A stretch of DNA of 64,000 nucleotides from Inediibacterium massiliense (GTDB lineage Bacteria; Bacillota; Clostridia; Peptostreptococcales; Thermotaleaceae), in assembly GCF_001282725.1 (NCBI RefSeq), contig NZ_LN876586.1:884957-948956 (forward strand). The letters are read 5' to 3'. The notes under the pieces were generated by a model that worked only from the letters and a program-made list of their open reading frames with translations, ran no database searches and was not told the origin of the DNA. This document shows positions 35,118 to 43,683 of the stretch, piece by piece. Numbering within the stretch: the first letter of the stretch is position 1; every line of letters starts with the position of its first letter. The translations under genes were made by a program, and so were the position numbers.

Positions 35118-35891
35118 ATGAGAATATGGATTATTCATAAAAAAATTGTTTTGGGTGTAATCATGATTATCCTGCTGCTTGTGATGTCATTTCTATATCT
35201 TGGGGATTTTGGAAATGCAATTGTAGGTGTTATGAATAAGGACAAAGTTCTTCCTATATATTGTGTAGATACTTCACAAAAAAAATTAGCTATAAGTTTT
35301 GATGCAGCTTGGGGAGATCAATATACAGAAGGAATCTTAGATATTTTAGATCAATACAATGTAAAAGCTACTTTTTTCTTAGTTGGATTTTGGGTAGATA
35401 AATATCCTGATCAAGTAAAAAAAATTTATGATAGAGGTCATGAGATAGGAAATCATTCTAGTACCCATCCTCATATGTCCAAATTATCTGCACAACAAAT
35501 TGAAAAAGAATTAAATGAAACAGGAGAAAAGATTGAAAAAATTACAGGAAAAAATCTAAATTTATTTAGACCTCCCTTTGGAGATTATAACAATCTTTTG
35601 ATTGAAACAGCTAAAAAAAATGGTTATTATACCATTCAATGGGATGTAGACTCTCTAGATTGGAAAGAACTAGGAGATCAACCAGTAGTAGATCGAGTAA
35701 CTCGAAATGTAAAGAAGGGTTCTATTGTACTATTTCACAATAATGCAAAATATATATTGAAATATCTTCCTTCAGTAATCCAAAAATTACAAAAAGAAGG
35801 ATATGAAATTGTTCCTATATCAGAGCTCATTTTAAAAGAAGACTATTATGTTGATCATACAGGAATGCAGAAAAAGAATGGAAAAGAATAA
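35118..35891 (+). CDS. Polysaccharide deacetylase, PdaB-like
   Basis: A 257-residue membrane-anchored NodB-fold protein: one N-terminal membrane helix (about 10-30) then the catalytic domain with AISFDAAWGDQ (the PdaB-type variant of TFDDG), HSSTHPHMS (metal histidines), FRPPFGDYN, WDVDSLDW and VLFHNN. PdaB relatives act in spore formation. GGGGGG before the start and a terminator directly after the stop. Confidence 0.88.
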   Translation: MRIWIIHKKIVLGVIMIILLLVMSFLYLGDFGNAIVGVMNKDKVLPIYCVDTSQKKLAISFDAAWGDQYTEGILDILDQYNVKATFFLVGFWVDKYPDQVKKIYDRGHEIGNHSSTHPHMSKLSAQQIEKELNETGEKIEKITGKNLNLFRPPFGDYNNLLIETAKKNGYYTIQWDVDSLDWKELGDQPVVDRVTRNVKKGSIVLFHNNAKYILKYLPSVIQKLQKEGYEIVPISELILKEDYYVDHTGMQKKNGKE

Positions 35892-35924
35892 GTTCTCATT
35901 TTTAAGTGAGAACTTATTCTTTTG
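35889..35924 (+). terminator. Rho-independent terminator
   Basis: AATAAGTTCTCA/TGAGAACTTATT stem followed by CTTTTGTTTT. Confidence 0.8.
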
Positions 35925-35997
35925 TTTTGAAATACATATTCCTATAAGGATGAGGAAAAATATAAGAATATAAGATTTTTAAAAAGGAGATGAATCC

Positions 35998-36693
35998 GTG
36001 TATATTCAAAATGGAAGTTCAATGAAGATTATTGGAATTGCTGGAGGAAGTGGAAAAACAATAATGGCACAATGGATGGCTTATTTATTTGAAAAGCATG
36101 GATTAAAGATAGCAAATATTTCTTCAAAAGGTACATATATAGACAATGAAATAATAAATAAAAAAAACAATGTATTAGATGAAATGATCAAAAGAAAAGT
36201 AGATGTTTTGATCATAGAGATCAATCATAATAGTTTATCTGAGTTGTGCGAGAATTTCTACTTAGATACCATAATTTATACCTATATGAATAAAAATTAT
36301 ACACAAGAGGAGTTAGCTGTATATAAAAAAATACTAAATAGATTAAATGAAAATAGTATCATTATATGGAATGCAGATGATCTCAAAAATATAAATATTT
36401 TAGAGCATGCAAAAAATAAGATGATCATTACTTATGGCTTTTGCTCCAAAGCAACTATTACTGCTTCTAGTATAGATGAAGCTTCATTTGTAAAATTTTA
36501 TTGTTGTATTCAAAGAGGGTTTACCACCCATGATCATATGGAAATATATCCTATGGAATTTCCTGTTGAAGTCAGAAGAGTAGATAGAAATCATATATAT
36601 TCTATATTAGGAGCAATCACAGGGGTATTAATGTATGGAATACTTCCAGAATATATATGTAAATATCTAAATCTAGTAAAAGAGAAAAATTAA
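35998..36693 (+). CDS. Mur-ligase-like ATP-binding protein (short form)
   Basis: A 231-residue protein with GTG start 7 bases after AAGGAGA. It has a P-loop IAGGSGKTIMAQWMAYLFEKHG where Mur ligases have GTNGKT, a middle ITYGFCSKATITASSID strand as in Mur ligases, and the C-terminal YSILGAITGVLMYGI resembling the HNIYNILAAI helix. It lacks both an N-terminal UDP-binding domain and a C-terminal ligand domain, so it looks like a stand-alone central domain. Substrate unknown; it may be a regulator or an atypical amino-acid ligase. Confidence 0.65.
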   Translation: MYIQNGSSMKIIGIAGGSGKTIMAQWMAYLFEKHGLKIANISSKGTYIDNEIINKKNNVLDEMIKRKVDVLIIEINHNSLSELCENFYLDTIIYTYMNKNYTQEELAVYKKILNRLNENSIIIWNADDLKNINILEHAKNKMIITYGFCSKATITASSIDEASFVKFYCCIQRGFTTHDHMEIYPMEFPVEVRRVDRNHIYSILGAITGVLMYGILPEYICKYLNLVKEKN

Positions 36694-36710
36694 TTTCTCT
36701 TTTTTTATTT
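36678..36710 (+). terminator. Rho-independent terminator
   Basis: AAGAGAAAAATTAATTTCTCTT hairpin and T run overlapping the end of the Mur-ligase-like gene. Confidence 0.75.
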
Positions 36711-36801
36711 CTCATTCATAATCTCGTCCGCTGATGAATAAATATAGTGTTAGATTCATCCAAAAAGTACACAAGAATGAAGGAAGGAGTGTGAGAGTTA
36801 C

Positions 36802-37467
36802 ATGTCTGATAAGGTAATTGATACGAACAAGGTAACAATTATAGGAGAGATACATAGTCCTTTGACATTTAGCCATGAAATGTATGGAGAAGGATTCTAT
36901 ATTTTTAAGATGAGGGTTCCAAGGTTAAGTGATCATAATGATGTACTTCCTGTTACCATCTCAGAGCGTATTATTATGGATGAAAATTTACATATGGGAA
37001 AAATTGTAAATGTAGAAGGGCAATTAAGATCGTACAATAAATATGCAGATGGAAAAAACAAATTGATTTTGACTATTTTTGCAAGAGAAATAGAACTATA
37101 TGATGAAAATGATGAGATAAAAAACCCAAATCAAATTTATTTAGATGGCTATATTTGTAAAGATCCTGTGTATCGGTCTACACCTTTTGGAAGAGAAATT
37201 ACTGATTTATTAATTGCAGTGAATAGGCCTTATAACAAATCCGATTATATCCCTTGTATTGCATGGGGAAGAAATGCAAGATTCTCAGAAAAATTAAAAG
37301 TTGGAGACCATTTGAAGATTTGGGGAAGGATTCAAAGTAGACAGTATCAAAAGAAATTAGGAGAAGAGCAAGTTATTACAAAAATGGCCTACGAAGTTTC
37401 CATATCTAAAATGGAAGTAAGTCAAGAAGAAAATAATCAAGAAGAGAATAATCAAGCAGAAAAGTAA
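36802..37467 (+). CDS. Single-stranded DNA-binding protein, tandem OB-fold form
   Basis: A 221-residue protein with two OB-like folds: residues about 8-105 (VTIIGEIHSPLTFSHEMYGEGFYIFKMRVPR) and about 110-205 (IYLDGYICKDPVYRSTPFGREITDLLIAVNR, IPCIAWGRNARFSEKLKVGDHLKIWGRIQSR). The second fold carries the SSB signature. The acidic Gln/Asn/Glu tail lacks the DDDIPF-type end of canonical SSB, so this is probably an accessory SSB. Confidence 0.82.
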   Translation: MSDKVIDTNKVTIIGEIHSPLTFSHEMYGEGFYIFKMRVPRLSDHNDVLPVTISERIIMDENLHMGKIVNVEGQLRSYNKYADGKNKLILTIFAREIELYDENDEIKNPNQIYLDGYICKDPVYRSTPFGREITDLLIAVNRPYNKSDYIPCIAWGRNARFSEKLKVGDHLKIWGRIQSRQYQKKLGEEQVITKMAYEVSISKMEVSQEENNQEENNQAEK

Positions 37468-37495
37468 AAACACACTGATTCAGTGTGTTTTTGTT
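37467..37495 (+). terminator. Rho-independent terminator
   Basis: AAACACACTGA/TCAGTGTGTTT stem and T run. Confidence 0.85.
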
Positions 37496-37565
37496 TTCAA
37501 AAATTTTGATAAAAAAATATAAATGAATTATAATAATGTAAAAATCAAATGTAGGAGGGATAAAT

Positions 37566-37709
37566 ATGAATTATTGGATTGTTGGAGGAATCATATTTTT
37601 TATTATACTTGTAAGTATACAGTATTCTCTCAATAAAATGATTGTACTATTAAAAGAAATAAGAGATATATTATATAGATTAGATACAAAGGATAGAATA
37701 AAGGAGTAA
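37566..37709 (+). CDS. Small membrane protein (47 aa), unknown
   Basis: ATG 37566 follows GGAGGGA by 8 bases. One N-terminal hydrophobic segment (NYWIVGGIIFFIILVSIQ) is followed by a helical polar part (MIVLLKEIRDILYRLDTKDRIKE). The layout, a membrane anchor plus a short amphipathic helix, is common for small clostridial proteins of unknown role. Confidence 0.6.
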   Translation: MNYWIVGGIIFFIILVSIQYSLNKMIVLLKEIRDILYRLDTKDRIKE

Positions 37710-37808
37710 AGTGATAAAAAACTCTTTGCAAAATTATGGATTTGTGTTTATAATAGATTTGTATCTTTTAATATTTTAGCAAAATGGAAAGAATAAGAAG
37801 GGGATTAT

Positions 37809-38747
37809 ATGATTACTACAGTTACCTTGAATCCAGCTATAGATCGAGCTTATGTGATTCATGACTTTAAACCAAATCAAAAATATCATCTACATAGGAA
37901 TGATGTAAAAATTACTGCTGGTGGAAAAGGATTGAATGTGGCACGAGTAGCTTCTATACTAGGAGAAAAAGTTAATGCCACAGGGTTTTTAGGAGGATAT
38001 TCTGGGAGATTTATACAAGAAGAATTGGACAAGCTAAGGATTTATACTTCTTTTGTTCCAATCAATGAATCATCTAGAATATTTACTGCTATTTTAGATC
38101 CTGCAAATAATACAGAAACCATTTTGGCAGAGAAAGGACCTGTAGTAACAAAAAAAGAATTAAATGCTTTTGTAAAAGAATTTGTCAAGATATTAAAATA
38201 TAGTGAAATTATAGTAGCAGCAGGTACTGTTCCTAAAGGACTACCAAAAACTATTTATGGAGATATGGTAAAAATTGCAAAAGATAATAACGTAAAAATG
38301 ATTATTGATGCTAGTGGAAGCTATTTAGAAGAAGCAATTAAAGCCAAGCCTTTTATGATTAAACCCAACCTTGAGGAACTAGAAGAATTGGTAGGATACA
38401 AATTAGATGATGAACATAAAATCATCTTTGAATGCAAGCATATTTGTAAGCAAGGAATTGAGGTAGTGGGGATTTCATTAGGAGAAAAAGGAGCAATTTT
38501 TACTACAAAAGAAGGGGTCTACAAAATATTTGCTCCAAAGGTTACTCCTATTAATGCTGTAGGCTGTGGAGACGCTTTTGTAGCAGGATTTGCTGTTGCC
38601 TTATATAAAAAGAAGACTTTAGAAGAAGCCTTTAAATTAGCAGTGGCTACCGGTACGGCTAATGCTATAGACAAAGGAATAGGATATGTGAATATAGATC
38701 ATGTAAAAAAATTTTATGAGGAAATAGAAATGTGGAGGTTGGAATGA
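37809..38747 (+). CDS. 1-phosphofructokinase family hexose kinase (PfkB)
   Basis: A 312-residue PfkB-family sugar-phosphate kinase (FruK/LacC type). N-terminal MITTVTLNPAIDRAYVI, GGKGLNVARVASILG, IKPNLEELEELVG and the catalytic GCGDAFVAGFA (Asp as base) are all present. Substrate is likely fructose-1-phosphate or tagatose-6-phosphate. No PTS or fruR gene is adjacent, which is unusual for fruK. AAGGGG precedes the start and a terminator overlaps the end. Confidence 0.87.
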   Translation: MITTVTLNPAIDRAYVIHDFKPNQKYHLHRNDVKITAGGKGLNVARVASILGEKVNATGFLGGYSGRFIQEELDKLRIYTSFVPINESSRIFTAILDPANNTETILAEKGPVVTKKELNAFVKEFVKILKYSEIIVAAGTVPKGLPKTIYGDMVKIAKDNNVKMIIDASGSYLEEAIKAKPFMIKPNLEELEELVGYKLDDEHKIIFECKHICKQGIEVVGISLGEKGAIFTTKEGVYKIFAPKVTPINAVGCGDAFVAGFAVALYKKKTLEEAFKLAVATGTANAIDKGIGYVNIDHVKKFYEEIEMWRLE

Positions 38748-38764
38748 TATTCCAACTTTTTTAT
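38735..38764 (+). terminator. Rho-independent terminator
   Basis: AGGTTGGAAT/ATTCCAACTT hairpin with T run, overlapping the last codons of the kinase gene. Confidence 0.75.
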
Positions 38765-38792
38765 CATACTAGGAATAAAAAGGATGGTTCAT

Positions 38793-40565
38793 ATGAATTT
38801 GATTCATATTGTAGAAAGTGTTCAAAAGATTGCACAGGCCATTGCTAGTGTTATAAAAGTAGATGTAACCATCGTAGATCATAAACGAAATAGAATTGCT
38901 GCAACTGGACGATATAAAAATATGGTAGGACAAAAGGTCAATGCACATTCAGTTTTTGATTTTGCTTTACATAATGGAGAAAGTTTTATTATTGAAAATC
39001 CAAGAAATCATATAGCTTGTTTAAAATGCGAAAAAATAAAAAGCTGTAAAGAGTTTGCAGAAGTATGTTGTCCTATTAAAATAGGAGAAAAAATTATAGG
39101 AGTCATAGGGCTTATTGCTTTTGAAGAAAAACAAAAGAAAGCGATTTTAGAAAACCCTACAAATCTTATAGAGTTTCTCTATCACATGGCAGATTTAATT
39201 GCAACAAAACCCTTAGAACAACAAAAAACAGAGAAAATGAAAAGAATGGCAAAAGAAATAGAGACTGTACTTCATTCAGTAGATCGAGGCATTATTGCAG
39301 TGAATGAAGAAGGAATGATTATACATTATAACAAAAAAGCAGAAGAATTATTTTGTATAGATAGAAAAAATGTTTATATTCATCAATTGTTAGATATAGA
39401 TGTAGATGATGAGATTATTAAAAATATTTCTATTAAAAATAGATCTTTTCATTACAAAAACGGAGAGTACCACTGTAGAGGTGTGTTTGATGCAAATCCT
39501 ATTATGATGGAAGATGAAAGTATTGGTGTAGTTTTTATATTTAGTAATATTTCAGAAATATTAAATGTAGTCAATGATATTACTACAGGGACAATGATTA
39601 CTACCTTTGAAAATATTATTGGAAATAGTCCTTGTTTAGAGAGTGTGAAAATACAAGGGAGAAAAGCTTCTCAAAGTACATCTACAGTCTTAATACAAGG
39701 AGAAAGTGGTACAGGAAAAGAATTATTTGCTAGAGCCATTCATTTTCATAGCAAAAGAGCAAATGGACCATTTATTCCTATTAATTGTGCAGCTATTCCA
39801 GAACAATTATTAGAAAGTGAATTATTTGGTTATGAAGAAGGGGCCTTTACAGGGTCTAGGAAAGGTGGAAAAGCTGGAAAATTTGAATTGGCTCATAAAG
39901 GGACCATTTTTTTAGATGAAATAGGAGATATGGCCATTCATTTACAGACAAAGCTTTTACGAGTATTACAAGAGTATGTCATTGAAAAAGTAGGAGGAAA
40001 AGAATTGATTCCGATTGACGTACGAGTGATTGCAGCTACCAATAAAGATTTAGAGAAAAAAGTGTCAGAGGGAGAATTTAGAGAAGATTTATTTTATAGA
40101 CTCAATGTAATTCCTATTATGATTCCTCCTTTAAGAGAGAGAAAAGAAGATATTTCTATTTTAGTAGATTATTTTATTAAAAAGTGTAATAAAAAACTTG
40201 ATAAAAATATTGAAAAGATTAATGAAAAAGTATTTGAAAAATTTTTATCTTATCAATGGCCTGGAAATGTGCGAGAATTGGAAAATACTATTGAGTATGG
40301 AGTAAATATGTGTAGTAACAAAATTGTTGCAGAAATAGATCTTCCTTATCGTCTAAAAAGTCAAAATCATGTATTTGAAAAGGTAGAGGATAGAATCATT
40401 CCTATTGAAGAATTGGAAAGAAAAGAAATACAAAAAGCTTTGAAGTATTTTGGCAAAGATAAGCAATCTATTACAAAGGCGGCTAAAGCATTGGGGATGA
40501 GTCGTGCAACTTTATATAGGAAATTAAAATTATATGAAATAGAAAAGTCTCAAAGTGAGAAATGA
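38793..40565 (+). CDS. Sigma-54 dependent regulator of cysteine catabolism (CdsR-like)
   Basis: A 590-residue enhancer-binding protein. Residues about 1-150 form a sensor domain with a cysteine cluster (C76, C79, C85, C92, C93 in CLKCEKIKSCKEFAEVCC); a PAS domain follows (about 155-265; VDRGIIAVNEEGMIIHYN), then AAA+ with GESGTGKE, GGTIFLDEIGD-type Walker B and an Fis-type HTH (KQSITKAAKALGMSRATLYRKL). The sigma-54 contact loop reads GAFTGS, not GAFTGA. The next gene is a cysteine desulfidase homologue behind a -24/-12 promoter, the same arrangement as CdsR-CdsB of Clostridioides difficile, from which the name is inferred. Confidence 0.87.
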   Translation: MNLIHIVESVQKIAQAIASVIKVDVTIVDHKRNRIAATGRYKNMVGQKVNAHSVFDFALHNGESFIIENPRNHIACLKCEKIKSCKEFAEVCCPIKIGEKIIGVIGLIAFEEKQKKAILENPTNLIEFLYHMADLIATKPLEQQKTEKMKRMAKEIETVLHSVDRGIIAVNEEGMIIHYNKKAEELFCIDRKNVYIHQLLDIDVDDEIIKNISIKNRSFHYKNGEYHCRGVFDANPIMMEDESIGVVFIFSNISEILNVVNDITTGTMITTFENIIGNSPCLESVKIQGRKASQSTSTVLIQGESGTGKELFARAIHFHSKRANGPFIPINCAAIPEQLLESELFGYEEGAFTGSRKGGKAGKFELAHKGTIFLDEIGDMAIHLQTKLLRVLQEYVIEKVGGKELIPIDVRVIAATNKDLEKKVSEGEFREDLFYRLNVIPIMIPPLRERKEDISILVDYFIKKCNKKLDKNIEKINEKVFEKFLSYQWPGNVRELENTIEYGVNMCSNKIVAEIDLPYRLKSQNHVFEKVEDRIIPIEELERKEIQKALKYFGKDKQSITKAAKALGMSRATLYRKLKLYEIEKSQSEK

Positions 40566-40586
40566 TTCTCATTTTGAGACTTTTCT
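40551..40586 (+). terminator. Rho-independent terminator after the cdsR-like gene
   Basis: AAAGTCTCAAAGTGAGAA and TTCTCATTTTGAGACTTT form a stem around AATGA, with a T run; it overlaps the gene end. Confidence 0.8.
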
Positions 40587-40611
40587 ATTTCATATATGTC
40601 TTAAAATGAGA
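40567..40611. promoter_or_regulatory. Inverted 14-mer pair, candidate enhancer sites
   Basis: TCTCATTTTGAGAC at 40567-40580 recurs inverted as GTCTTAAAATGAGA at 40598-40611 (one mismatch), 29 to 73 bases upstream of the -24/-12 promoter. The first copy doubles as an arm of the terminator. Confidence 0.45.
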
Positions 40612-40639
40612 AAATTATATAAAAAAACCTCTTTTTTAT

Positions 40640-40655
40640 TGGTATGATTATTGCC
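40640..40655 (+). promoter_or_regulatory. Sigma-54 (-24/-12) promoter of the cysteine desulfidase gene
   Basis: TGGTAT-GATTA-TTGCC, with GG and GC at the required 10-base separation; two bases deviate from the best consensus. It ends 40 bases before ATG 40695. Confidence 0.75.
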
Positions 40656-40694
40656 TTATAAATATATAAAGAATAAAAAGAGAGGATGATTCGT

Positions 40695-41987
40695 ATGGAA
40701 TTACAAAAATTGATTATAGAAACTTTAAGAAAAGAAGTTATACCTGCTGTTGGATGTACAGAGCCTGTTGCAGTAGCATTAGCTTGTGCAAAAGCTAAAG
40801 AAATGACTCATGAAGCAATAGAAAAAGTCAATATTTTAGTCAGTCCTAATATTTATAAAAATGGATTAGGAGTAGGAATTCCTAATACAAATGAAGTAGG
40901 GTTATATATAGCAGCAGCTCTAGGAATTGTAGGAGGAAAAAGTGAGAAAAAATTAGAAGTTTTACAGGATATTACGCCTGTACATGTAAAAAAAGGAAAA
41001 GAACTCATCCATAGTGAAAAAATTTCCATAGGGATCAAAGATACAAAGGAAAAAATTTATATTGAAGTAATAGTAAAAACGAAAAAAGATAAGATAAAAG
41101 TTATGATAGAAGGAAAACATGATCTTTTTGTATATATCAGTCAAAATGAAAAAATACTGTTAGATGAAAGAAAAGGTCATAAAAAAAATAAGGATGAAGA
41201 TATTTCTTTGTATGATTTGAAAATTGTAGATCTTATTGAAGAAATAGAAAAAATATCTTATGATAACCTAGCTTTTTTATTAGAAGGACTTTATATGAAT
41301 GAAAAAGTAGCTTTAGAAGGATTAAAAAAGAAAGTAGGAATGGGTGTAGGGATGAGTTTGTATGAAAATATACAAAAGGGAATTTTATCTGATGATTTAA
41401 TGAACCAAGCTATGATGCTCACGGCCGCTGCCTCAGATGTAAGAATGTCAGGAGAGAATATATCTGTAATGAGTAGTAATGGAAGTGGAAATAATGGACT
41501 TACAGCGATATTACCTATTGTGGCTTATAAAAATAAATTTTCTGTAAAAGAAGAGGATTTAACAAAAGCATTGGCTATTAGTCATATGATCAATAGTTAT
41601 ATTAAATTTTATATAGGAAGGCTTTCTGCATTGTGTGGTTGCGGAGTTGCAGCGGCAACGGGAGCTAGCGTAGCTATTGTATGGCTTATGGGAGGAAATA
41701 AGAAACAAATAAATGGTGCGATTCAAAATATGCTAGGAAATATAAGTGGGATGATTTGTGATGGAGCCAAAGTAGGCTGTGCTCTTAAACTATCTACAGC
41801 AGCTTCTACAGCTATACAATCGGCTTTATTAGCTTTAAATGAACATGTGATTCCTCATCAAAATGGAATTATAGGAGAGAGTGCTGAAGATACCATTAGA
41901 AATTTAGGAAAACTTTCTATAGAGGGAATGGAAAATATGGATCAAGTTATTTTACAGGTGATGAAAAGTATGGAATCTATAGCATAA
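40695..41987 (+). CDS. L-cysteine desulfidase / L-serine dehydratase-like (UPF0597, CyuA/CdsB family)
   Basis: A 430-residue [4Fe-4S] enzyme that splits L-cysteine to pyruvate, ammonia and sulfide. The family signature VGCTEPVAVALACAKA (Cys21) is at the N-terminus; further cluster cysteines are in ALCGCGVAAATGASVAIVW and MICDGAKVGCALKLSTAAS. The ATG at 40695 is 8 bases from AGAGGA; ATG 40686 overlaps that site. The upstream sigma-54 regulator with a cysteine-rich sensor supports cysteine as the substrate. Confidence 0.9.
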   Translation: MELQKLIIETLRKEVIPAVGCTEPVAVALACAKAKEMTHEAIEKVNILVSPNIYKNGLGVGIPNTNEVGLYIAAALGIVGGKSEKKLEVLQDITPVHVKKGKELIHSEKISIGIKDTKEKIYIEVIVKTKKDKIKVMIEGKHDLFVYISQNEKILLDERKGHKKNKDEDISLYDLKIVDLIEEIEKISYDNLAFLLEGLYMNEKVALEGLKKKVGMGVGMSLYENIQKGILSDDLMNQAMMLTAAASDVRMSGENISVMSSNGSGNNGLTAILPIVAYKNKFSVKEEDLTKALAISHMINSYIKFYIGRLSALCGCGVAAATGASVAIVWLMGGNKKQINGAIQNMLGNISGMICDGAKVGCALKLSTAASTAIQSALLALNEHVIPHQNGIIGESAEDTIRNLGKLSIEGMENMDQVILQVMKSMESIA

Positions 41988-42072
41988 TGAATAGAATTGA
42001 CAAAGGATAGGTTATGGATTAGAATATTTAATAATGTATAAAGGAGATACTATAATTGGAGGGAAACAAATA

Positions 42073-42603
42073 ATGGATATAGAAAAGAAAAAAAAGGAAA
42101 TACTATTTTCTAGAGAAGATCTTCAAAAAAGAATAGAAGAACTAGGACGACAAATTAAAAAAGACTATGAAGGAAAAAAAATATTAGCTGTATCTCTTTT
42201 AAAAGGAAGTTTTATATTTGCAGCAGACTTAGTTAGAGAGATTGATGCACCTGTTCGTATAGAGTTTATGGCTACATCCAGTTATGGTCATGGAGAGGAA
42301 TCTTGTGGAAAGGTAAATATATTATATGACTTACCAGTAGACTTAGAAGGGTATGATGTTTTGGTTGTAGACGATATTGCAGATACAGGACTTACTATGA
42401 AATTTGTTTTAGAACATTTAAATAAGAAAAATCCAGCTAGTATCAAATGCTGTGTATTATTAGATAAACCTTCAAGAAGAAAAACAGAGCTAGAAGCAGA
42501 TTATGTTGGCTTTACCATTCCTGATAAATTTATTGTAGGGTATGGACTTAATTACGGCGATTATTATAGAAATGTTCCTTATGTTTTTGCTTTTGTAGAT
42601 TAG
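42073..42603 (+). CDS. hpt: Hypoxanthine phosphoribosyltransferase
   Basis: A 176-residue purine salvage enzyme. PRPP-binding motif VLVVDDIADTGLTMKFVL, N-terminal LAVSLLKGSFIFAADLVR and the C-terminal VGYGLNYGDYYRNVPYVF flexible-loop region are diagnostic. ATG 42073 with TTGGAGGG upstream is preferred over ATG 42034. Confidence 0.93.
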   Translation: MDIEKKKKEILFSREDLQKRIEELGRQIKKDYEGKKILAVSLLKGSFIFAADLVREIDAPVRIEFMATSSYGHGEESCGKVNILYDLPVDLEGYDVLVVDDIADTGLTMKFVLEHLNKKNPASIKCCVLLDKPSRRKTELEADYVGFTIPDKFIVGYGLNYGDYYRNVPYVFAFVD

Positions 42604-42608
42604 TAAAG

Positions 42609-42643
42609 TCAGTAGCCTTTTGTGCTATTGGCTTTTTTACTCT
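42609..42643 (+). terminator. Probable terminator after hpt
   Basis: AGTAGCC/GCTATT-type imperfect stem with TTTTTT after GGC. Confidence 0.55.
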
Positions 42644-42704
42644 TTAGGAAATTATATAAATGAATAAATTGTGGATAATTTTAGAAAGTTAGATTTTCAT
42701 CAAA

Positions 42705-42787
42705 TTTTAAGCAACGAAAATTCTAAATGAAATGAAAGAATTTTGTTGGCGATATGAGCAGTGACCATAGGAACATGCGAATTTTTT
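42705..42787. repeat. Hairpin mini-element, copy B
   Basis: AGCAACGAAAATTCT pairs with AGAATTTTGTTG and is followed by GCGATATGAGC...ATGCGAA, matching the insert at 1992-2048 apart from about 15 extra bases (AGTGACCATAGGAACA). TTTTA lies on the left and a T-rich TTTTTTA on the right. Stem changes between the copies are partly compensatory, so the structure seems conserved. Confidence 0.7.
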
Positions 42788-42836
42788 AATAGGCATGGAT
42801 ATTGCATTATAAATCATAAAAAAAAGGAGGGGTTGT

Positions 42837-43667
42837 ATGGAGTTTATCAAGATGCATGGAGCAGGAAATGACTTTATATTGTTTGATGGCACAAAGGAAA
42901 AAATAATAGATTATGAACGACTTGCAAAAGATGTATGTGAAAGGCACTTTGGAATTGGAGCAGATGGAATTATGGTAGCCGAAAATAGTGAAGATTATGA
43001 CATTAAGATGGTCTATTATAATTCTGATGGTTCATTAGGTGAAATGTGTGGAAATGGCATTCGATGTTTTTCAAAGTTTGTATATGAAAAAGGTTTGATA
43101 AAGAAAAATGAAATAGAAGTAGAAACTTTAGCAGGAGTAAAGAAGGTATGGCTAGAAGTAAAAAATCATGAGGTACAATGGGTAAAGGTAAATATGGGAA
43201 AAGCTATTTTTTCTCCAAAAGATATTCCTATATTATGTGATGGAGAAAATGCTTTAGAAAAAAGTTTACATATAGATGATAAAACTATTATATTTTCTAC
43301 TGTCCTTGTTGGAGTTCCTCATACCATCATATTTGTGGAGGATATAAAGAAAATAGATATTAATAGATTAGGAGAAAAAATAGAAAAACATTCTATTTTT
43401 CCTAAAAAAACCAATGTTAATTTTGTTGAGGTGAAAGATAAGGATTTTATTCATGTATATACTTGGGAAAGAGGAGCAGGAAGAACACTAGCATGTGGAA
43501 CAGGATGCTGTTCAAGTGTAGTAGTAGGTCATGCTTTAGGGAAATTGAATAAAAAAGTAAAGGTACAAGCAGAAGGAGGTTTGATAGAAGTTGAATTAAA
43601 TGATAACCTTGATATTTTTATGAAGGGAGAAGCTCAAAAAATTTGTACAGGAAATTTTGAAAAATGA
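42837..43667 (+). CDS. dapF: Diaminopimelate epimerase
   Basis: A 276-residue cofactor-independent racemase turning LL-DAP into meso-DAP. The two catalytic cysteines lie in GEMCGNGIRC and LACGTGCCSS; MHGAGNDFILFDG opens the protein. Start follows AAGGAGGGG. The adjacent D-cysteine desulfhydrase gene starts 16 bases after its stop. Confidence 0.95.
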   Translation: MEFIKMHGAGNDFILFDGTKEKIIDYERLAKDVCERHFGIGADGIMVAENSEDYDIKMVYYNSDGSLGEMCGNGIRCFSKFVYEKGLIKKNEIEVETLAGVKKVWLEVKNHEVQWVKVNMGKAIFSPKDIPILCDGENALEKSLHIDDKTIIFSTVLVGVPHTIIFVEDIKKIDINRLGEKIEKHSIFPKKTNVNFVEVKDKDFIHVYTWERGAGRTLACGTGCCSSVVVGHALGKLNKKVKVQAEGGLIEVELNDNLDIFMKGEAQKICTGNFEK

Positions 43668-43683
43668 AAAAGGGGGATGTAAG

